Positions 6,651-11,352 of a DNA stretch of 11,352 bases are shown piece after piece. Each line of letters opens with the position of its first letter. The stretch's first letter is position 1. Where the stretch lies: contig JAACDT010000049.1 in the NCBI GenBank assembly GCA_009936885.1, positions 1 through 11,352 of the forward strand. Reading direction: 5' to 3'. The DNA comes from Alphaproteobacteria bacterium. Lineage in GTDB: Bacteria; Pseudomonadota; Alphaproteobacteria; Puniceispirillales; Puniceispirillaceae. The position numbers and the translations under genes were made by a program. The notes under the pieces were generated by a model. That model searched no databases, had not been told where the DNA came from, and saw nothing but the letters and a program-made list of their open reading frames with translations.

Positions 6651-7940
6651 TCAAACCCTATTTATGGTATCTTCTGACACATCAGCAGAACACATTTCAA
6701 GGTAAATCGCAGCCGTCCATGAGAAGTTTCGACCTCCCAGCGGGCTTCCTTCCATGGGGTCAAAATACTCTGCCATCCCTGCATTATCCACTAGCATTTT
6801 TGTGTCATTCATAATTCTATAAGCTAGCTTATCAAACCCACACTCTAAAAGACCTTTTCCAATCATGTAATTCATGACGAGCCATACAGGGCCACGCCAA
6901 TAACGTATTTTATCAAAACTCTTATGCTCAGGATCCCAGCTAGGAAAACCATAATTGCACTTATCCAGAATCCGTTCACAATGCGCTCTCATTTTCTCTT
7001 TCTGTTCGGCATTTCCGACATTTGCGTAAAAACACAACATTGAGGCATTTGTAATGCCATCACTGAATTCCCCAGTACGGATATCTCTTGCACAAAAACC
7101 ACCTACAATGTCATTCCATAACCACTGCGAGCCTTGGGTAAGTTTATTTATCCATTGCTGAATTTCATCAAACTCAGCTTCCAGTTTTAAAAGTTTTGCT
7201 AATTGCAACAAATCCTTTGTTGCACGAAGTAAGATAAATTGTATTCCAGGATCAGCCATAAGAAATGGGCCTTCACGGTATATGGTATCATTATCCCACC
7301 CCACTTTTTTGCCAAAATGAACAATCGCCATATATTTGTCATATTCTTGCTGGGTTGGACGCTGTTCGGTTTCCACATGTGTGGTATCTCTTCTAATATA
7401 AGTTTCAAGTTCTTCAGGTACTTCAACATTACTCAACCCTAGGTCCCAATCAGGACAATTATCTCTTCCTGTCTCCCACGGATGTACAGTTGCAATAACG
7501 CCATCATTTACAGGATCGCGCGACTCCATGAACCAGCGATGACTTGCCATTAACCGAGAGAATATTTCTTTTGCCTTTCGAGAATCATAAGGCGTTCCTT
7601 TTTCAACCATTTGCCAGACGATGGTTGCAAGTACTGGGGGTTGAGAGACACAACTTGTAGGAGGCTCGTTATTACTATGCCAAATATCAGGCCCTGGAAA
7701 ATAATCTGGATCGCTTTGCCTAAATACAATATGGGGTATCATTCCGTTTTCCCATTGCGCATCTAGCAATGAAATAATTTCTAGCCAAGCACGCCATTTG
7801 TTAAAATGCCACAACCCCATAGCCGTAAAGCCAGAATCCCAATTCCACTGGAATGGGTACAATCTGCTGGTAGGAACGGTGTAACCACCCCTATCATTTT
7901 CCTTTAGAACGTTTATGGCCTCTTTTATCATTTCGTTCAT
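6651..7940 (-). CDS. GH63-like mannosylglycerate / glucosylglycerate hydrolase
   Basis: Cytoplasmic (alpha/alpha)6-barrel glycoside hydrolase, 429 residues with no signal peptide, resembling the characterised mannosylglycerate hydrolase of Thermus and glucosylglycerate hydrolase of Mycolicibacterium. Visible motifs are LYPFQWNWDSGFTAMGLWHF (27-46), QWENGMIPHIVF (62-73), YFPGPDIWH (80-88), HPWETGRDNCPDWD (153-166), RYWRGPVWLVMNYM (346-359) and AEYFDPMEGSPLGG, FSWTAAIYLEM (390-416). Asp160 and Glu391 are the likely catalytic acid and base, by analogy with the Asp/Glu pair of those enzymes, which has nearly the same separation. The start has AAGG 7 bases upstream and lies 2 bases after the permease stop. 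It would cleave the imported solute to a hexose and glycerate. Mannosyl versus glucosyl specificity cannot be read from sequence; the downstream phosphomannose-isomerase-type cupin favours mannosyl. Confidence 0.82.
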   Translation of the reverse strand: MNEMIKEAINVLKENDRGGYTVPTSRLYPFQWNWDSGFTAMGLWHFNKWRAWLEIISLLDAQWENGMIPHIVFRQSDPDYFPGPDIWHSNNEPPTSCVSQPPVLATIVWQMVEKGTPYDSRKAKEIFSRLMASHRWFMESRDPVNDGVIATVHPWETGRDNCPDWDLGLSNVEVPEELETYIRRDTTHVETEQRPTQQEYDKYMAIVHFGKKVGWDNDTIYREGPFLMADPGIQFILLRATKDLLQLAKLLKLEAEFDEIQQWINKLTQGSQWLWNDIVGGFCARDIRTGEFSDGITNASMLCFYANVGNAEQKEKMRAHCERILDKCNYGFPSWDPEHKSFDKIRYWRGPVWLVMNYMIGKGLLECGFDKLAYRIMNDTKMLVDNAGMAEYFDPMEGSPLGGRNFSWTAAIYLEMCSADVSEDTINRV

Positions 7941-7942
7941 CT

Positions 7943-9172
7943 CTAACCTTTCACACTTCCGGAAGTAAGTCCGGAAACCAGGAATTTCTCAAACCATAGG
8001 AAAATAAATAGCACGGGAACTGTAGCTACAACGGCTGCTGCCATCAGATGTTGCCTTGGAACTTCGGTTGAGTCCAATGATACTATTCCTCTTGATAATG
8101 TAAAAATTTTAACATCATCTAAAAACATAAATGCGAATAAAAACTCATTCCAAGCAATCATAAATACATATAAAGCCACCGAGGCTATAGCAGGGACTGA
8201 TAACGGAATCGAAATTTTCAGAATGATTTGCCAACGGGTCAGACCATCCATGAGCCCTGCATCATCAAGCTCACTCGGCAAGCCCGAGAAATATCCTTTC
8301 AGCATATATAAGGCAACCGGAATAGTTGTTGCTGGATAAACAATACAAAGCCCAAATAACGAATTTCGTAGACCAAGCTGACTGAATACCGAATAAAGAG
8401 GGATGACCAATATTATGGCTGGGATAAGATAAATCAACAAGATAGAGCTTGAGAGCCATTGACGTGCTGGAAATCTTAGTTTCGCAACTGCATATGCCCC
8501 GGGGATAGAAAATAACAACGTTATGAAAACAGTTACAACTGAAACAAAAGCTGAATTAAGTAAAAGCGTCAAAAAGTCATATTTCACAAATAATTCAATA
8601 TAAGAATTAAACAGCTTTTCAGGAGCAACTGAAAAATCTATGGAAAGATCAAGCGGATTTCTAAGCAAACTTTGCTGATTTTTCAGGCTCGTCAGAACCA
8701 TCACATAAAAAGGGATTGAGACAATCAGGATAAAAAATACGAGCCCAAGCCCCCACATTAAACGGGAATAAAATGCCTCTATAAAGTATTTCGTAACCAT
8801 CCCAGCGTTAAGGGAACCTACCGTGAGGGAGATAGATATAAAGGACAGGGAAGAGATAATTATTAAAGAGACTATCATGCACCAGTAATTATCGGTAAGC
8901 AGGCTTCCAAAAGGCGCCCCAAACGAACATAAAAATAATAATAAGGCGTATAGAAGAATACCGACCAAAAAATATATCTTCGCGTTGTTAGGCTTATACA
9001 AGGTCGCAAAGACGCCCATAATTATACCAGTGATAAATGCTGGCCCCATCTGCAATTCTATTTGAACATCGCTTCCGATAATCAACGCCACACAAACCAG
9101 CAGTTGCCATAGCGAAGCCCAGATAGCGCCCGCCAAAAATCCACCTGTTATTCCCAGTCTCCAGAATGCCAC
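7943..9172 (-). CDS. Carbohydrate ABC transporter permease (MalG type) with extra N-terminal membrane domain
   Basis: Inner-membrane permease of the solute importer, 409 residues against about 275-280 for usual MalG-type proteins. Residues about 135-409 are a complete permease: GLGLVFFILIVSIPFYVMVL as first membrane segment, a transporter core, the ATPase-docking loop ELDDAGLMDGLTRWQIILK (301-319) and the usual ending VSGLTSGSVKG. Residues 1-130 are additional and contain about four hydrophobic segments (near 9-32, 44-60, 66-84 and 97-118), with no recognised family. The GTG start overlaps the upstream stop by one base (TAGTG at 9174-9170), and AAGGA lies about 11 bases before it, so translation is coupled to the MalF-type gene. 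No frameshift or start signal marks the boundary of the extra part; it is encoded as one chain. Confidence 0.92.
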   Translation of the reverse strand: MAFWRLGITGGFLAGAIWASLWQLLVCVALIIGSDVQIELQMGPAFITGIIMGVFATLYKPNNAKIYFLVGILLYALLLFLCSFGAPFGSLLTDNYWCMIVSLIIISSLSFISISLTVGSLNAGMVTKYFIEAFYSRLMWGLGLVFFILIVSIPFYVMVLTSLKNQQSLLRNPLDLSIDFSVAPEKLFNSYIELFVKYDFLTLLLNSAFVSVVTVFITLLFSIPGAYAVAKLRFPARQWLSSSILLIYLIPAIILVIPLYSVFSQLGLRNSLFGLCIVYPATTIPVALYMLKGYFSGLPSELDDAGLMDGLTRWQIILKISIPLSVPAIASVALYVFMIAWNEFLFAFMFLDDVKIFTLSRGIVSLDSTEVPRQHLMAAAVVATVPVLFIFLWFEKFLVSGLTSGSVKG

Positions 9173-10458
9173 TATGCTTCATCCTTTGGTGTAAATTTTA
9201 TAAATAAAATGGAAAATAAAAGCAGAAACATAAATATCACAACAGCAACTGCTGCGCCTGCTCCTAGATTAGAAACAGCAAAGGCTTGCTCATATACATT
9301 CACAGTCAATGTTCGCGTTCCAGCATTCCCGCCTGTGAGCAAGAAAATATCATCAAATTTATTAAAGGTCCAAATAAAGCGAAGTAAGAACAAAACAGCT
9401 AATATACTGACAATATGCGGCAAAGATAAATACCAAAATTGCTGGAATGGGGTTGCACCATCCATTTCTGCTGCTTCATAAAGGTCAGATGGAATGGATT
9501 GCATGCGGGCAAGTATAAACAAGAACGATAATGGAAAATAACGCCATACCTCAAACAAAATCACCATAGATAGGGCAACAGGCAGCTTAATCTGAAATCC
9601 AAATAAACTTATCATGGCAAATCGTTGACCAAAGAAATTTACTGGTTTTTCTGCAACACCTAGCTCTATCATCATGGCATTTACCGAGCCCGAGAATGGG
9701 TCAAACAAAACAACCCATGAGAACGCAACAGCGATAACAGGTGCGACATAGGGAAATAGCAGAATACCTCGAATAATGGCTCTGCCTGGAAATGCTTTTT
9801 GCATTATCTGAGCTGCGAACAGACCCAATATCAAAGCACCTGCGGTTCCAAAAAAAGTATAATATATTGTTGTTTTCAAGACCTCGAAAAACTCAGACGC
9901 AGAGAAAATTTTTACATAGTTTGAAAACGAAAAATCAAGCGATGTAAGTATGTTTGTTGCTTCAAACTGAGTATTGATTTCTGAGACGTTGAACTGCTCT
10001 TTGGTAAGGGGCATCTCTGACATTACATCAAGAATAATGCGCCCCCTTGCCTTTGGCTCTACCGCTCCCAATTCGCACTTTATTACTGTTTTAGCTGAAA
10101 CAGTCTCAATCGCGCATGGCGGGTCAATTTGTATCAGTTTAACCCCATCAGGCAGAATATCAGAGAAACTAACATTAGATAAAGGATACTTCATAGACGA
10201 AGTACGGTACCGGTATTCTATAACGAGCTTTTCACCTGTTTGTTCTAAATTGCCTTTGATTCGCTCTTTCACGAAAATAGTCGGGGCACCCAAATCTGCC
10301 AATGATATAGGCTTAAAAGAAATCCAGAAATTCGCAAAAAGTGGAAAAATAACAATTGCGATCACCAATAAAAATGTTGGTGATAACAAGCGCAAAGCGA
10401 GCCTCTTCTCACGGCGCGCAATAACACCTTCTGTTTTTTTTGGTTTGCCGGTTTCCAT
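9172..10458 (-). CDS. Carbohydrate ABC transporter permease (MalF type) with periplasmic DUF11-like insert
   Basis: Inner-membrane permease partner of the MalG-type protein, 428 residues against about 290-310 for the common sugar permeases. After a basic cytoplasmic N-terminus and the first membrane segment (about 24-48) comes a periplasmic loop of roughly 140 residues before the second segment (about 195-215). Within it, residues 78-147 resemble a DUF11-type beta-sandwich: LSNVSFSDILPDGVKLI, then Cys115 and Cys128 flanking a short hairpin, CELGAVEPKARGRIILDV. The transporter core is normal, with the ATPase-docking loop YEAAEMDGATPFQQFWYLSL (327-346). The ATG start is followed by a lysine-rich stretch; its ribosome site (GAGAG) is weak. 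A terminator-like hairpin separates it from the binding-protein gene. Confidence 0.92.
   Translation of the reverse strand: METGKPKKTEGVIARREKRLALRLLSPTFLLVIAIVIFPLFANFWISFKPISLADLGAPTIFVKERIKGNLEQTGEKLVIEYRYRTSSMKYPLSNVSFSDILPDGVKLIQIDPPCAIETVSAKTVIKCELGAVEPKARGRIILDVMSEMPLTKEQFNVSEINTQFEATNILTSLDFSFSNYVKIFSASEFFEVLKTTIYYTFFGTAGALILGLFAAQIMQKAFPGRAIIRGILLFPYVAPVIAVAFSWVVLFDPFSGSVNAMMIELGVAEKPVNFFGQRFAMISLFGFQIKLPVALSMVILFEVWRYFPLSFLFILARMQSIPSDLYEAAEMDGATPFQQFWYLSLPHIVSILAVLFLLRFIWTFNKFDDIFLLTGGNAGTRTLTVNVYEQAFAVSNLGAGAAVAVVIFMFLLLFSILFIKFTPKDEA
10018..10227 (-). other. DUF11-like domain inside the MalF-type permease
   Basis: Codes for residues about 78-147 of the permease. The pattern N-V-x-F-x-D-x-LP-D-G-V, a Cys, a short turn, a second Cys followed by x-LG-x-(V/L)-x-P, then an alternating hydrophobic strand, is the DUF11 pattern common in bacterial surface proteins. 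The placement in a periplasmic loop, where a disulfide can form, fits the two cysteines. Assignment is by eye. Confidence 0.6.
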
Positions 10459-10499
10459 TTTAAGCTCTCAGATTGAACAAGAAGAGAGTTTTTGTAAAA

Positions 10500-10524
10500 T
10501 GACAGGGAGAAAAACTCCCTGTCA
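10500..10524 (-). terminator. Terminator-like hairpin between binding protein and permease genes
   Basis: Perfect 10-bp stem (TGACAGGGAG at 10500-10509, CTCCCTGTCA at 10515-10524) with a 5-base loop, starting 11 bases after the binding-protein stop. On the minus strand it is followed by a short TTTT (10499-10496) and then A, so it is a weak intrinsic terminator. Partial readthrough would lower permease, hydrolase and ATPase expression relative to the binding protein. On the plus strand no T-run follows. Confidence 0.65.
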
Positions 10525-10534
10525 CACATATTAT

Positions 10535-11352
10535 TTAATCAATTGAAGATAATTGATCATTCATTTTTGATACAGCATCAGACGCACTGATTTCATCATC
10601 TATGAACTGGCGAACAATTCTGTTGATCACTTGTGAGTTGATGATTTTAGAAGCAAGTGATAATTGTCCTTCCTTCACACCCCAACGATCAGCAGTCTCA
10701 AGTCCGCTAACAATTTCGTTGATCATAGCAGGTGCGTACAGCTCAGAAAGTGGTGCTCTTCTATCTATACCAACAGGAAGCTTTGACCATGCTTCCACAT
10801 AGCGATTTGAATCAGATGGCTCACCCCGGCGAACTGGAAACTTGCCTTCTGGCGCTATTGAAAGTGTAGAGGTGTACCCATCACTCATGGAGAACTTAAC
10901 AAACTCAGAAGCTACATCTGTGTTTGCATCATTTGTGACACCAAAATATCTGATATCAGCCCAAGCCGCACCACCAGAATTTGAAGGACCACCAAATGTT
11001 GTTACAATACCTGTTTTAGAGGCTAGCTCACCAGAAGTTGGGTCATCGTTGATTGTTGGTGGAGCAGAATCTCTCAGACCAGCCAGCTCGTCAAGAATAA
11101 ATGGTGACCAGATAATCATAGCTGCTTTACCAGCGAAGTACATTTCACGAGATTGTTTCCAATATAACTCACCTTCTGGAGAAGATTTTGCAAGTTTCTT
11201 ATAAAATTCTAACACTTCAATCGTTGATTTCTCTTCTAATGCAGAGAATCCGTCTGCATCAACTGGGGATACCCCATTTGCCAAAAACACATGCTCTAAA
11301 ACTTGGCTCATAAAGTTTTCATCAACCTTTGTTGCCGCAACAAAACCATACA
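10535..11352 (-). CDS. Carbohydrate ABC transporter substrate-binding protein (family 1), partial, N-terminus beyond window
   Basis: C-terminal part of a periplasmic sugar-type binding protein; the frame is open through the right window edge, giving about 272 residues of what is usually 420-450. The ATG at 11311 is internal, since the reading frame continues upstream in conserved style (YGFVAATKVDENFMSQVLEH). Visible family features are the segment around FYKKLAKSSPEGELYWKQSR, a FAGKAAMIIWSP stretch typical of the cleft region, YFGVTNDANTDVASEFVKFS, and the C-terminal lobe helices ending in SAIDs-like DQLSSID. It is the first visible gene of the leftward importer operon and presumably captures the solute cleaved by the downstream hydrolase. 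Signal peptide and promoter lie outside the window. Confidence 0.9.
   Translation of the reverse strand, partial: YGFVAATKVDENFMSQVLEHVFLANGVSPVDADGFSALEEKSTIEVLEFYKKLAKSSPEGELYWKQSREMYFAGKAAMIIWSPFILDELAGLRDSAPPTINDDPTSGELASKTGIVTTFGGPSNSGGAAWADIRYFGVTNDANTDVASEFVKFSMSDGYTSTLSIAPEGKFPVRRGEPSDSNRYVEAWSKLPVGIDRRAPLSELYAPAMINEIVSGLETADRWGVKEGQLSLASKIINSQVINRIVRQFIDDEISASDAVSKMNDQLSSID

Noticed and set aside
9974..10546. 190-codon open frame on the plus strand opposite the MalF-type permease gene.
   Set aside because: It is entirely antisense to a well-supported permease, has no recognisable family features, and runs across the terminator-like hairpin.
10842..11204. 120-codon open frame on the plus strand opposite the sugar-binding protein.
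   Set aside because: Antisense to a clear binding-protein gene, with no independent support.

Overview
The window looks like a piece of an AT-rich proteobacterial chromosome. The proteins resemble those of Alphaproteobacteria, perhaps a marine lineage; this is an impression from family resemblance and low GC, not a measured placement. The content is mainly uptake and breakdown of small organic solutes: two ABC import systems, each next to a matching catabolic enzyme, separated by a zone of decayed genes.

Left part (1-4106). A polar amino acid ABC importer runs leftward: a periplasmic family 3 binding protein (1281..2081), one HisM/GlnP-type permease (549..1211) and a second permease cut by the window edge (1..535). 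Divergent from it is a one-chain aconitase X (2394..4106), with a DUF126 swivel domain fused to a DUF521 catalytic domain. Bacterial one-chain aconitase X proteins are known as cis-3-hydroxy-L-proline dehydratases, so the pair suggests uptake and use of hydroxyproline or a related imino acid. The intergenic region between them holds a 17-bp palindrome with a GntR-like GT-N3-AC core, and a second, looser inverted repeat.

Middle part (4107-5128). Two gene remnants lie head to head: an HpcH/HpaI-type aldolase missing its N-terminal quarter (minus strand) and the last quarter of a MATE efflux protein (plus strand), which also carries a frameshift. Recognisable homology of both stops at about the same base, near 4720. 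The simplest reading is one deletion that removed the 5' ends of two divergent genes.

Right part (5129-11352). A leftward operon encodes a carbohydrate ABC importer: binding protein (partial, 10535..11352), MalF-type permease (9172..10458), MalG-type permease (7943..9172), a cytoplasmic GH63-like mannosylglycerate/glucosylglycerate hydrolase (6651..7940) and a MalK/UgpC-type ATPase (5582..6643). A stand-alone phosphomannose-isomerase-type cupin (5129..5467) follows. Together they suggest import of a glycosylglycerate compatible solute, hydrolysis to sugar plus glycerate, and, if the sugar is mannose, entry into glycolysis through the cupin. Both permeases are unusually built: the MalF-type protein carries a DUF11-like beta-sandwich in its first periplasmic loop, and the MalG-type protein has about 130 extra N-terminal residues with about four membrane segments. 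A hairpin follows the binding-protein gene in both transport operons, as expected where binding protein is made in excess over membrane components. No tRNA, rRNA, CRISPR array or insertion sequence was seen.
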